Notes: generated from the letters alone by a model not told the origin. A DNA stretch of 64,000 nucleotides from Lepidonotus clava (GCA_936440205.1 OW387136.1:52813718-52877717); one strand, 5' to 3'; counted from the first letter of the stretch, positions 50,961 to 62,665 are shown. A program made the numbers and translations.

Positions 50961-52937
50961 GGTCTAGGTGGGTATTCTGTACATATTGGGTCTGTCAGGA
51001 TCTGTAAATAGGATTTTGATATAATATAATGTATTTCATACAGTATTGTTTATGGTAACAACATACAATCAGTACTGCGGATGAGACTTTCTTGACTTTA
51101 TATTCAGTGTTGTGTTTTAGAAAGAGGGAGAAGTAAAGCCAATATACTGGCAAAGTTGGGTATGATATGATAAACTAACGAAAGAATAGTTCCTTTTTGG
51201 AAATCCTGGATGCTCCCCCCCACCCTCTTTAAGACCAATGTACCCCGAGAACCAGAAGTTGCCAAGATTCACAAAGCAGGAACTTTTCATACCGCCGACC
51301 ACAGGATCGGTGAGCTGAGTTGGTCAGATCGGTCGGACCTTTAGATCAAGGTTTCACCACTGAAATCCTACTGCAAGCCCCTTCTACTACGGTGCTACTT
51401 CTACTTATAACGTATTACACACTTTACATGTAATCCCGTTGGGGTTTGTCCCAGGTTAGAGCTAAGCTCGCAACAGTCACTTCAAATGGGCTGTCCTTGG
51501 TCAGGTGCCTCCAGGCCCATTCGCCCAGGCCAATGCGGTGCTGGGGATGTCACGACAATTATCATGCGTAACTCCTGGTGCAAACGATAATGTAAGCGAC
51601 AGGTCTGCTAGAAAACAAATTCAACACGTTGGATTGATTCGTTTGAATTCCAGACGATTCAAGGGGATAAGTACCAGAGAAAATTACCATTTGCAATCGC
51701 AAGGGCCCTTTTTTTTCAGTGTGAATGCTATTCCTTCAATTTCACTGGTAGCGATCATTTTATCGGCCCTGAGATCAACGTCTTCTCCGTGCGATAAATT
51801 TGTCGGACCTGCCATGTAGCGACCGAACCATCGGTCACGGCGAATGGGGCTTCTGTGTGTGGCCCTTATCACCTCTCTGCGCCCACAATACACAATAACC
51901 CAGAACCGGCGGAATCATTAAAGGATCTTTAAAAATGTTCATGAGTTCGATTGACCGGCCGTGCCTACGCGAGCAGCCATTGCTCTATAAATAGGCCCTG
52001 ATCAATAGGTCGTTTTAGGTAGGAGCGGGGAGTGGGCGGGGGGTGCAGGCGAACTCGTGAGCTAGTCGTAGTAGTGGTCAATCCCGGACACTTACAGAAA
52101 GCACCCACTCAGCAGCAGCCAGGCTCCATTCTAATTTCCGCGGATCTAGACAAACCCCGACCGACTTACCCCCAAACGGCCTGCGGGACTTGCCGTTCTA
52201 ACCTAAATGAAAAATAAAGCCGGCAATTCATTTGTCAAACAACTGTCGTATCCTGATTCTCCGGACGCCACTTTGTACTAGGAGAAAGTCCCGTGGAAGT
52301 CAACTCTAGAGTTAGCACCTTGGAAAGGCGGTGATCCACGATGTGATTATGGGCCGATTCTGTACCGATTTCCAAGATTGATTTGTACAGAAACTGTCAT
52401 TCATATCCTGTGTATAATCTATAATTGAGTTTAAAACAATTCATATCGCAGACTTGAACTCTCGATCAGAATATATGATTCCAAAATCGGTGGGCGCTGT
52501 GTCGCATTTTTGTGGATCATGAGCCTATATTCACGTGACAGCTATGGTACTTGCGACGTTGCGTTTGTTTGCTTTTCTCTGGGAATTTTGCATCCAACCA
52601 TACATCCTATACTGATTTAAAGGAGAATTGTAAATCCTGTCTCCTGATGTATAGCATGCGAACATTTCTCTTTAATTCTTTTTAAAATCGGCAGCAGAAT
52701 CGGCATGTGGAATATAGACATATAAATGCGTGTGATATATGAGGTGCCTTTTAGTGGAGAAGGTGTCGGGTCGGGTTGGGGGGGCGGGGGGTTATACAGA
52801 CCGACCACTCAGGGATTGTAGTAGCAGCTCTTACCGGCGGTATGACCTCCACCTCAGGTGTAGATTAGGCCATTTTAATCCCTAATCTCCCCTCCAGGGA
52901 GGCTCTAAGGTTCAGGCCCAATAATCCGTGGACAATA

Positions 52938-53117
52938 GACCTTTTTCATTAGGGTGTGACGCCCCCTGGTGAAGTAAATGGAACCAATAGTTTAGGTCAT
53001 TTCCCATAGTTAACCTATAATTATGAAGTGAAGCATTAGATTAACTATGGGAAATGACCCAAAACATTAGTTCAATTTACTTCACCAGGGGGCACAACAC
53101 TCTCAATGAAAAAGGTC
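52938..53117. mobile_element. 180-bp foldback MITE, TA target
   Basis: Nearly palindromic over its whole length, with TA at 52936-52937 and 53118-53119. Left arm gacctttttcattagggtgt ... gccccctggtgaagtaaatg; the right arm mirrors it, with few mismatches except around the small central loop (about 53020-53040). The TA target points to a Tc1/mariner-type source. A solo end of the same family is at 22089-22126. Confidence 0.88.
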
Positions 53118-54049
53118 TATACAGTAAAAGTAATGCACACAGTCATTACCTTCTGTAAATTCACTTCCAGTTTGCCTGTCGTTTTACATATCAGTGGAAC
53201 TGCTGTGGTGTGTCACTAACCTTCGGCCTGTTTCATAAGTAATTCAGGAGAATTAGATTGAAATTAAATTGGCGTTTAATAAGCTGATGGGGCTATTTTC
53301 GTCATTGATAACTCCAAAGGTTTACTTCGCAAACGGATCTTCAACGTGGTCCTGGCAGAGGTTTCTGGGGTCAAACAAAACAGTTTTGTTCAAAACAGAC
53401 AAAACAGCACTGGATTGACTTTACAACAAGGAATTTAAGCCCTTTAGAGTCTTTTGGTGAGTTTTGGCGACATTGCAACAGCGACATCTGGTGGGACGAC
53501 CAAAAAATGACATCAAAAATCTTATGCCCAGAATTCCAACATTTGGATTCCTGAAAAAAAAGAATAGATTTGTGAAATTCTGTTTGGGTTAAAAACTCTG
53601 TATTTATACTGTAACAAGTTTCTAATAGGTATAATGAAGTATATATTATGCATGTTGTTTACATAGAAATTTCCATTCGCGAATCCATCACGGATCTTTT
53701 TACATGTTGACGCATCGTTTTTTGGATGCATAAATATTTTCTGGAGCAATTTGTGGATGCATGGATAAAAAATGTATCCGTGATATTTAGTTTGGGTCAC
53801 CGCAAGTTATCACAACAGCAAGACACATTATGCAACGGGCCACAGATGGCAATATCCAAATGTCATCTTTTATATATGTCAGTCTTAAGAAAGGCACTGT
53901 GCTGTCGGATTAATGGGTTTAGGGCCCTGTGAGAAGCCCAGGTAGCATGCCTCCAGCCCCTCCACCTACAACCTGACCTCCAAAGGACCCCTGAGACCTC
54001 CGACCCCAATCTCCGACACCACAACGACCTTGACTGACCCGTAAAGGTC

Positions 54050-54240
54050 AAACGGTCGTTTCCCGCGTTGTCAACAAAAGTTAAGCGTTCTCCAAGCCGC
54101 GCCTTTCAACAAAAGCCCTCCGCTTTTCACGCCGTCTCCGATTGGAGCGCGAATCATCCGGGTACTCATAACCCGCGCGCCGCTAGGGACGACGGGAAAT
54201 CAAAATGGCGGTGGTCGGGCGCTGGCCATTGAATGGTGTT
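54050..54240. promoter_or_regulatory. CpG-rich CCAAT/YY1-like block
   Basis: CpG-dense sequence with gattggagcgcg (CCAAT-type on the minus strand) and caaaatggcggtgg (YY1-type). It looks like a housekeeping-type promoter, 2.4 kb before exon f. No exon was identified. Confidence 0.4.
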
Positions 54241-55733
54241 TTGTGGCGTGTTGCCTAGTTTCCAAGCCGTCCTCTGCCCATTTCCTGAGAATCGGAAGGA
54301 GAAAAATGGAGTTATTGGTCGGGGGCGCTAGGTAATGGGCACGGAGTAATGGTATAGGAAAGGTTAATCGAGCAGAAGAAGGGAATAAGGACCCACAATG
54401 AAAGGGGTGAGGGCATTTGAACCCCAACCTGCTGTATGGCCAAGTCGGGTTATATGAGCACCTCGAAGACGTATATAGGGCCTATATATCATGGGTGTGA
54501 ATTGAAAAGAAATAATTATTACATACTTCTGTTTTATGGAACTTGTCTTTTGTCAGTTATTGGAGGAATATATGAGCTTTTGACTATCCAGCTCAAAGAA
54601 TATTTCACTTTTAGACCTTTCAAAATCTATATATATATAGGCCTTTAATATGCATATTACCCATAAACATGATGCATCTCTTTGGTACTATGTCCTCCCT
54701 ATGCAAAGAAATTCTATGACATTAGCATACATGTATCAAAGGTAGTCTAGGTATAGTCATAGACATACATAATCTCTATGGTATAGTCTACAAGGTGAAA
54801 TTGGTATCAAGCTTATTGAAACTTGTGCTACCAATATTAGACATAAAAAGTAAAGGCCATATTCCACATACCGATTTTGCTATGCACATGTAATATGTAC
54901 ATGCATGAGCTAACCGTATAGACAATTGGGAGCCGAACGTGAGCACGCTAGCGTGTCTGTCTGATCGGCCTCCTATGAAGAATGAACACTCACGATTTGG
55001 TTTCCCGAATCGCTCTCTTCCCTAATATGATCTTTCGTAAGGTCGACGAAACACAGTTTCACCTCTGCCTTTAGTGACGCCTTGTAATTGACTTAACTCC
55101 ATTTTCGTCCATTAACCCACCAGATCCTCTTTTAAATATTAAATCAGTCACTTCCCCTCCCCATTATACGTACGTTTGATGAGAATTTTTCCGTGTTTAC
55201 ATGGGTGTAGACCCATAAAATCGGCATGGCGACATGGGATTTTTGTAAATTCAACAGGTCAACTTGGCATTTCCTTAGCAGCAACGACAGTGGACATAGG
55301 CATTTCTTAAAATCGACAGGGCAACATGGCTCTTTCATAATCCGACATGGGACATGACCTTACCTTAGCGACCACGTCAGGGGACATGAGCATTTCTTAA
55401 ACTCGACACGGGATATAGGGACCCCCCCCCCCTCCCACCAGGGTGTCTAGACTGCTGAGTCTTGAGTCCGCCACTGTCGCTCTGTAAATGGGGAGACTCT
55501 GGGTCTATCACTGTCACTCTGTCAATGGGGAGACTCTGATCGTCACTAATCTTGTATTCAACACGTCTTTAACGTGTCTGGAACGAGAGACGTTTTTCGT
55601 CTACATTTACATAGAATGATGCTCTCCAGATGTTCTTACTCTATGACGATCTTTGAGTTATGAATAAGTTGTTTGAATTAAAAACAAGTCGTAGACTTAG
55701 TTATTAATGTACAGCCACAGCCAGTAATTCGAT

Positions 55734-55837
55734 AACCTCGAATCATCTTATTATTCTTTCTTTGATGTTGTTTGCTTCTTTTTAGAACCTCGAATCATCT
55801 TATTATTCTTTCTTTGATGTTGTTTGCTTCTTTTTAG
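55734..55837 (+). repeat. Perfect 52-bp duplication ending in a splice-acceptor sequence
   Basis: Two identical copies (55734-55785 and 55786-55837), each ending tttgcttctttttag, a strong pyrimidine tract plus AG. A consensus donor, gtgagt, follows 31 nt after the second copy. Confidence 0.95.
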
Positions 55838-56644
55838 ATGGCATATAACAAAGCTACTTATATTATTAGTGAGTAAAGTTAGTAAGATTGGTTAAGAAAA
55901 AGTATTGTGTGGGGAACGTCTGATGCCATTCCCTCCGATGCTAATCATTGCATTCCTCTGTCCGAGATAGTCAAGAATTAAGCGCTTGGAATAGTTGAAC
56001 ATTGATCGATTATTATTTATAATGTCAGATGGTCAGTCAGGGTGTCCATCGTGGAAATGCAAATACAACTAAGGGTGACTGATTGAATGAAACATTGATT
56101 TATCCAGTCTATTGTTGCTCCAAACAGTTTTCCTATTATGGTGAAATACCCTTTGCGATGCCTATGAACTCGCAGTTCATTTAGTCCGTCCTTGGAAATG
56201 AGACCCATTCCCATTAGAAGCTCTGAACTAGATACTTAGAGCTTAGATTGATGTTTAATTCGGATATAGAAGCTGCCCAGATAAGGTCACAATACTGATA
56301 TAATCCCCAGTCGCTATAGTGGTGACAGGTTTGACATTTATTGAGAAACCCGTATCATTTACGTACGTGTTTAATGAAAAATAATCACACAGCTATATGA
56401 CAAAAAAGTGATACCATGGCCTTCCATTGTCCACTTATTACATTTTATGAATTAATAATGTACATTTCATAACGGTTGTGAAATGCCTGAATCATATCTA
56501 TAGTCATATGGCCTTCTGTAAATGTCCATTAAGGATTCATCTTTTTTTTTGCAAAGGTCTATAAGTTATTTTATTTACCCATCTGATGGTTTGACATATG
56601 CATTGTAGCATTTGCTAATTCATTCTCTTTTCTTTTCATTGCAG

Positions 56645-56677
56645 TCGTTTCAACAGAGATTTTCTTTTCAAAGCAAG
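56645..56677 (+). CDS. DGKI/DGKZ-like: DGK exon f: 33-nt exon inside C1B
   Basis: The acceptor is ttttcattgcag and the donor gtaagt; 33 nt, 11 codons, phase 0-0: SFQQRFSFQSK. This matches the family segment GFQQKFSFHSK directly after KQCGK, so it continues exon e in frame across a 26.3-kb intron. The next expected segment (about EIVAISCSWCKQ) was not found in the remaining 7.3 kb and should lie beyond the window. Codons here are AT-rich, unlike the longer exons. Confidence 0.9.
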
Positions 56678-58008
56678 GTAAGTTGGAAAATAAATTTTAT
56701 CATTTCATTTGAAAACCCTTTTTCTTATTCATGAGCAATTTTCCTTCATGAGGACTGGATACCCATCAAAACGGTAGGCTCTGCTCATCAATACAAATCC
56801 AAATGATTCCTTCGAATTGAAAACTATATTGTATGTATGTACACATGTCTGTGATAGAACATTTTGTTTTTTCAATGCCTGACTCTAGAGTTCTAACAAA
56901 AATATGTAAGGCAGGAATCCCCTAAGCCCCAAGGAAAAAGAAGTAGAACTTTGTAAAATTACAAGTATTATTTTCCAACTTCTGCTCCCCTCAATCACTC
57001 ATTCCTAAGCCTCCTATTATCACTATTAGGCTAGAGTCAGGATATGACGTTTACTTCGTGGTATTGACCATTTCAGCTCTGGGGAGAACCTCCGGCCCTT
57101 TTCCAGCAGCTTCTCACACTCTCTACCTCCCCTCCCCCTCTCCCCCTCACACATCCCCAACCACGCCCTCCCTGTCAGGGCCCTCAGGGGACCGTTCGGA
57201 AACCTCTATTGCAATTTAATCCCGCCAACTTAAGCCTTACCCTGGCGGGGACATTCAGAAGCGCTTTTTATGGGATTGCTTCGACAGCTCCCGCCGCGCC
57301 GCCATGTTGGATCTGTCGGCGCGGTGCAGTGTGGGTAGAGTGATGGACGTGTGCCGGTAGGGGGTGTGGGGGGCAGATTATAGGTCATAAGGGGCTGGGA
57401 GAGATGCCCCATCAGCCCCCTTTTCTGTGGTCTCCCTCGGGGGAGCATGCCCCAGAATGGGTCGCTTATTGGTGGATAGGGACCATAGGGCTTGACCCGC
57501 CAAATGATATTAAACCCAGGGGGACGTTCTAGGGCCACCTTCGATTTTAGAGGGATAAGTAGTCATACTTCAAGCGAAATCACTTCTGGTGTAAAATTGC
57601 TGGATATTTGAAATACAGATATATGTTACGGCTTAAATTCATGTGAAAGGAAGACAAATCCACCCTCCGTCCTACAGAACGGTGATACCTTTAGTAACCA
57701 TAGACGTGACATTTAGTGTCCTTTTGTTATATTAAATAGGCCTACACTATGAATTGATGCCAAACATGAAGCTATGACCAGATATTTAAGTCTGGCTCTA
57801 TTTGTAACTACCAGTGGAAAGTGGGTGTCCTTATACAGGTCGCTGGATGCTTGGAATGAGGACACTTAATTTCTAAGTTAAAACGAGAGCTATAGGCCTA
57901 ATTGATTGACAACATCTATGCATAATAGTCAATACTCGTCTCCAACCCATCTCCGCTAACGTAAATTACCTTATACTACACATGAGGTCCCCGATTCAGA
58001 CAGTTAGA

Positions 58009-59130
58009 GAACCGGAACTACATTTCTTATGACCGGAACTAGTTTGTGAAGCCACTCTAAAAACTATCACTTTTTTCAACTTATCAAAGAGAACATTTGA
58101 ACTAGAATAATAAAATAAATGCATCTAGAGCTTAGTAATATCTTGATGAGAAAATAACACCCTATCCTATCCACAAACCATAGAACAAAAAGATATATAA
58201 AACAAAAATGGTGGAACCAGCTTGTTCAGATGAATCGATGATATGAACCAGAACTGCATTCTTTACCACCGGAACTAGTTTGTGAAGCTACTCTAAAAGC
58301 TATCACTTTTTACAACTTGTCAAAGAGAACATTTAAGTTAGAATACTCAAATAAATGCACATAGGCTTTAGTAATGGGTTTGATGAGAAAACACCCTACC
58401 TTATCCACAAACCATAGACCAAAAAGATATAAAAAAAAAAACAAGGATCCCAGCTCCTCCCCACCCTGACCAGCGGCGACAATGTCCCCATGTCCGAGAG
58501 ACTGGTTCGTCGATGCCCTTGAATCACAGAGGCCAATCAGATGAGCCGATGAACCGGAACTACATTATTTACCACCGGAAATAGTCTGGTAAACCACTCT
58601 AAAAAAACATAATTACTTTTTCACTTATTAAAGAGATCATTTAAGCTAGAATAATCAAATAAATGCTTTCAGGCCTTAATGGGTTTGCTTAGGAAGAACA
58701 CCGCCATTCTGATTTCATAACCTACGAAAAAAATGTATTTAAAAGAAAAAGAGTGGAACCCGCCTGGGCCCTAAACTAAGACCCCCCCCCCCCCCCCACC
58801 CCCCACCCCACCCGTCTGGCCTCTGGTCGGAAGCTGAACTGTTTAATCTAAGATATTATTTAAATTAATGCTTTTAGACGGAGGTGATAGGCTTGAAGGG
58901 AAGACAGCACCATGCCCAAATCATTAATCTTAGAACAAATTAGAAAAACATGGTGAAGCTTGTATGGCCGCTAAACACCTCTGCTCTATCCACAAACCTT
59001 AGAACAACAAGATGTATAAAACAAAAATGGTGGAACCAGCTTGTTGGATATATCCAGATCCTCCCCTAGCCGGCGGCTGAACCGTCCCTTGTCTGAGAGA
59101 CGTGTTCACTGACGCTTGTCAATCACAAAG
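58009..59130 (+). repeat. Degenerate tandem array, four copies, 235-310 bp units
   Basis: Units open with gaaccggaactacat-like text (about 58009, 58245, 58551) and share aaagagaacattt, ataaatgc and tatccacaaacc. A fourth copy lacks the opening. A C17 run interrupts the array near 58785. Confidence 0.8.
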
Positions 59131-59251
59131 GGCCCTGTCTTTGTCTGTGAGGGTCGGGGGGAACGGGGGATGTGTAGACCTGGAGTTACTTAATCTGCCG
59201 AGAGGGAACCCGGAGACGGTAAGGGAGGGGGCGGATTCTGTGCCTGAATTA

Positions 59252-59730
59252 AGGGGGTATTACACCAGCTGATTTTACTCCAGTTTTCAACAGTTCAAAA
59301 GTCGGCATTGGGTGGTTAATCATATAGATATTATGATAAACAATCAGAAAGGGTTTGAAATTCCCTTTCAAATGACATGTAGGATGTATCTATAGTCGTT
59401 TGTCATATTACCCATAAAGAATTATAAATAACCAAAATCACAGAGAAATTGCGCATAATTCTTTGTTCCATATGTGTAAAATACTCCAAATTGCCAAATT
59501 CAAACAATCATATCACTCCTACATGCCTGTAATGTCCCAGTTCACTACACAACACGATCTGTGATATGATGATACCAAAGAGAAACCGCACACATTAGAG
59601 ACAAAATTCCTTGTTATACATGTGTAAAATACTCTGAATTGCCAATTTCAAACTCTTGCATGCACTTTGTTTGTAACATCACCATACCGCTCTGATATCA
59701 CGGCTCAAGTCTTGTAGTGTAACTGGACCT
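59252..59730. mobile_element. Family B MITE, long version
   Basis: The left end AGGGGGTATTACACCAGC follows TTA; the right end in reverse complement is AGGTCCAGTTACACTACAAG, before TCA. The interior contains two copies of a tgtgtaaaatactc / aattgccaa segment. Confidence 0.6.
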
Positions 59731-60090
59731 TCAATCCCCTGAGACGGAGCTAGGAGATGGTAGGTGGAGGGTGGGGGGAGGGAGGTTAGCATTCTGTGTG
59801 GATTAATCGTCGTCAGAAGGCGTTAATACTCCGTGACGGGCTGTGAAGGGTGGGGTGCCACTCGGCCGGGCAGGGGGGTGTGAAACAATAGATCCACTGC
59901 CCGGGAACATAGCACTTCAATACACACAAAGAGATAACTCTAAGCCTGCTAAACTAAGCTTCTGTCAAGAACATGTTTGAGATTATCCTTTCCATACATA
60001 TTCAACTTTATAACAATCATTGCGGTTAGGCTGACATGTATTACAGGTTAGCCTATTGCAGAATGCCCCTTCGGCCTTTATCCCCTTTAA

Positions 60091-60286
60091 AGGGACATTC
60101 TCGTCCCTTAGACAGACGTAATTTGCTACGCTGTAACCCTCCTCCGGCCGTGCCGAATTCTTGACGTGACCAATCACGTCGCCGGATTACATTCTAACGT
60201 CACAAAACACGTCGCCGGGTGTCCCGCTGTTGTTAGGCTAAAGTCGGCATATGTTAGCCTAACGACGTCAGGACAAGAACGTCCCT
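60091..60286. mobile_element. TTAA-flanked MITE (piggyBac-type target)
   Basis: TTAA at 60087-60090 and 60287-60290. The ends are AGGGACATTCTCGTCC and, in reverse complement, AGGGACGTTCTTGTCC (14 of 16 match). The interior is CpG-rich, with repeated acgtc words. Confidence 0.78.
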
Positions 60287-60690
60287 TTAAGCTGTCAACA
60301 TAACCCCATTTTGGAGAAGGTCTGCAAAGGGCATAAGATATGCTCTTTGGATAGGATTATGGACATAATTGGTTTCTGCGTAAACCTATTTACATGTGAG
60401 GCAAAGTGTACCGCTCTCAATACAGAAGTGCATAGGTTCATGATCCAGACGTATCATTTAAGACTGATTGCATAGCAATACCTATATAATTATGGCTATG
60501 GTGATTATGGGAACGGTAATGACATTCGTTTCCTTCATATTGCTAAAAAGAAACTTTTATCAAACCGTCTGCTTTCCTTCATACAAGAAATGCAAATAAT
60601 CCGTTAAGTTGGAGGCCTGTTTGTCACCGTTTGTCACCCCGCCGATCAGGACTGTGTTTGGAGATTGTAGTGTTCTCCGCCCACGTCTCG

Positions 60691-60726
60691 TGACGTCACG
60701 TCAGTCACGTGACTGTATCACGTGAT
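60691..60726. promoter_or_regulatory. CRE and two palindromic E-boxes
   Basis: TGACGTCA (60691-60698), GTCACGTGAC (60704-60713) and ATCACGTGAT (60717-60726) within 36 bp. Confidence 0.45.
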
Positions 60727-61886
60727 CCCGTCTTCCACACCGAGGGTTCAGGTCCGGGAGCAGCAGGGGGCAGATCATAGACGGGGGGGGGGTGAGATTA
60801 CTGGATGTATTTTTAGCGGATCCTTGTTTTGATATAATGTTTTACCGACAATTATTTAGATAAGACTAAATGGTGGTCTTTTCTTTCAATATGCCACACT
60901 CATAATGGGCAATTCGACTCTTTCCCCACCCCATGGCCATTTCCTTCACTGCCGAGGGGTGACTCAATTGCATTTTACCCGGATGTGTGGTCATGGTTTT
61001 AATTAATATTGTGATGTCCGTTTAGGGAAAAGCTACCATGTTCATAATAAACCGACAATGGTATAAATCGACTGAAAATTAAACCCTACAATGAAATGCA
61101 TCATGATACATTTGTGCATAAACCACATATTGCTCCATAGCCTATATGTTAGCTAACAAAAAAATTAAGATAGAATTTTAAAGAGGTTGAAACCATTTAA
61201 TGGTTTTAACTCTTTTTACCACTTTCCTTAATCACTTTTCACATCACTTGGTCAATAAATTACTATCACAACTTGTTTCGGTCCTTGGGAGCTAAAAAAT
61301 AAAAAAGGACCATTTTCCCTCTGTCTTTTTATCACACATTTTCTTAAGCCATAAGACCAGTCGCACACCGAACCAATACACATTCCGCCAATTTCGATAG
61401 CTGCACACTAAAGTAACGTTCAACCTTCCCTGACCAATGTACTCTATGTGTTCTATTGACCCAAACCCACACAGGGCTGCCAAGTGTACCGTATTTGCCG
61501 GTACAGTACTGTTTTTTGACTCTTGTCCCGGGTGTATCTTAAAGGTACAGAAATGTACCGTTTTTTAAAATAAAAAATAAAGGTAGTAGTATTTTCTTTA
61601 AAATTGAAAAATCTGAAAAAATAGGATGGTCATGTCTTAATGTTCAGTTTAGGGTTGGAAATGTGAATCAGAAAAATAAATTGTTTAATTTTCTTAGTCT
61701 AGAAAGGATATATAGGAATAATTTGAAAAGCAAACCATCTATACGCCTAAAAGTGTACCGTTTTTCCACCCAAAGTACCGTATTTTACAAAGCTTTGTAC
61801 CAGGGAGGGGTGGTGAAATGTTGGCAGGCCTGCCACCAACAACCCGTAGGTACACTCAGTCACCTGGTCACCCCCTCCTAAATTAA

Positions 61887-62084
61887 AGGGGGTATTCCAA
61901 TACACGACATGGGCTGCAATACCAGCACGATAAGACGATATTGTAGACAAATTTGCATACATGAGTGATATAATGGTTAAAAAGTGGCAACTTGGAGTAT
62001 ATATCGTATGTGTGACATAGAATTATATATGTGATATGTGCAATTTCCTTGCGACATCGTCAAGTCGTGTAGTGGTATACCCCT
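61887..62084. mobile_element. Family B-like MITE upstream of the CpG block
   Basis: The left end AGGGGGTATTCCAATACACG follows TAA; the right end in reverse complement is AGGGGTATACCACTACACG. The interior has atatcgt / acgatat symmetry. The right flank does not match TAA. Confidence 0.6.
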
Positions 62085-62094
62085 CGATCTTTAC

Positions 62095-62400
62095 CCACTG
62101 GTGTCCCGGATCCCCCCTATGTCGGGTTAAACGCCGCGTCCCGCCCCTGCCATACGTCATCCCGGAACCGGAACCGACCCGCCCCCGACAAAACGACAAT
62201 TTCCGCCGCCAGATAGCAGCACCCGGCCCCCGCGCCCCATATAAGGGCATGGCGGCGGGTGGCGCCCCCAGCGGGGGTCAGCCGTACTAAACGTCACGTC
62301 AACGTCCCACAATGCACCCCGCAATATGGCCGCCGCCTGCGGGGCGAGGTCTCGCGTTCGGTCACGTGCGACGAGACGACGAGACTTGGGGCAGACCGGG
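62095..62400. promoter_or_regulatory. Promoter-like CpG island with several core-promoter motifs
   Basis: Contains tacgtca (CRE-type), ccggaaccggaac (ETS-type), a perfect CArG box CCATATAAGG, atggcggcgg and atatggccgcc (YY1-type), tcccacaatgcacc (ZNF143/STAF-like), acgtcacgtcaacgt and gtcacgtgcg. Motif density and CpG content exceed any other place in the window. Direction cannot be told; no exon is evident on either strand. Confidence 0.55.
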
Positions 62401-62603
62401 GGGGTTTAGGATAAGGGAGGATTGGTGTGGACGGTGGAAGCCACCCTAGTTCTGCCCGGTGAAAGCGGTGATCTCTGGTGAAAGGAAATGGCAGCAACAG
62501 TCCCGACCACAGGTTACTATAGAAGGGGTATCCCGGCCAGCCTGATCGAGTTTCACATTTATAAACTAGCGGAGCTATAGGCCTACACCATATATGGGCA
62601 TTT

Positions 62604-62605
<2 letters not shown>

Positions 62606-62665
<60 letters not shown>
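62606..62665. repeat. (AT)30 microsatellite
   Basis: Uninterrupted AT dinucleotides. Confidence 0.98.

Larger units (their letters stand above)
30391..56644 (+). other. 26.3-kb intron e-f
   Basis: No recognisable coding exon on either strand. Contents listed separately: MITEs, a 304-bp and a 152-bp tandem duplication, (CA)n, poly-C tracts, nuclear-receptor and CRE motif clusters, blocks of unique balanced-composition sequence (33.2 and 34.56-35.25 kb) that may be conserved non-coding DNA, a MEF2/TATA-like cluster (38.7 kb), CpG-rich sequence at 54.0-54.2 kb and a duplicated acceptor at 55.7 kb. Parts at 31.8-32.3, 43.6-44.9 and 50.2-50.6 kb are plain AT-rich sequence in which I see nothing. 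Confidence 0.7.
14458..56677 (+). other. DGKI/DGKZ-like: Partial type IV diacylglycerol kinase gene (zeta/iota class), exon-bearing span
   Basis: Six exons with GT-AG boundaries join in one frame to give about 142 residues that match, from memory of the family, the N-terminal regulatory part of vertebrate DGK zeta and iota: [57 protein letters not shown] and QQRFSF. The family phosphorylates diacylglycerol to phosphatidic acid and so dampens C1-receptor (for example PKC) signalling. Type IV members have two C1 domains, a basic MARCKS-like segment, the catalytic domain and ankyrin repeats. Only C1A and half of C1B are in this window. Words such as [13 protein letters not shown] and CKPTFRE look slightly nearer iota than zeta; since those paralogues probably arose within vertebrates, one pro-orthologue is expected here. 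Introns are 6.2, 5.2, 2.9, 1.3 and 26.3 kb. All internal junctions after the first exon are phase 0. Confidence 0.93.

Noticed and set aside
62023-62290. Small open frames on both strands of the CpG block
   Set aside because: GC-rich DNA gives long frames by chance; one runs into the MITE. No splice structure or family similarity.
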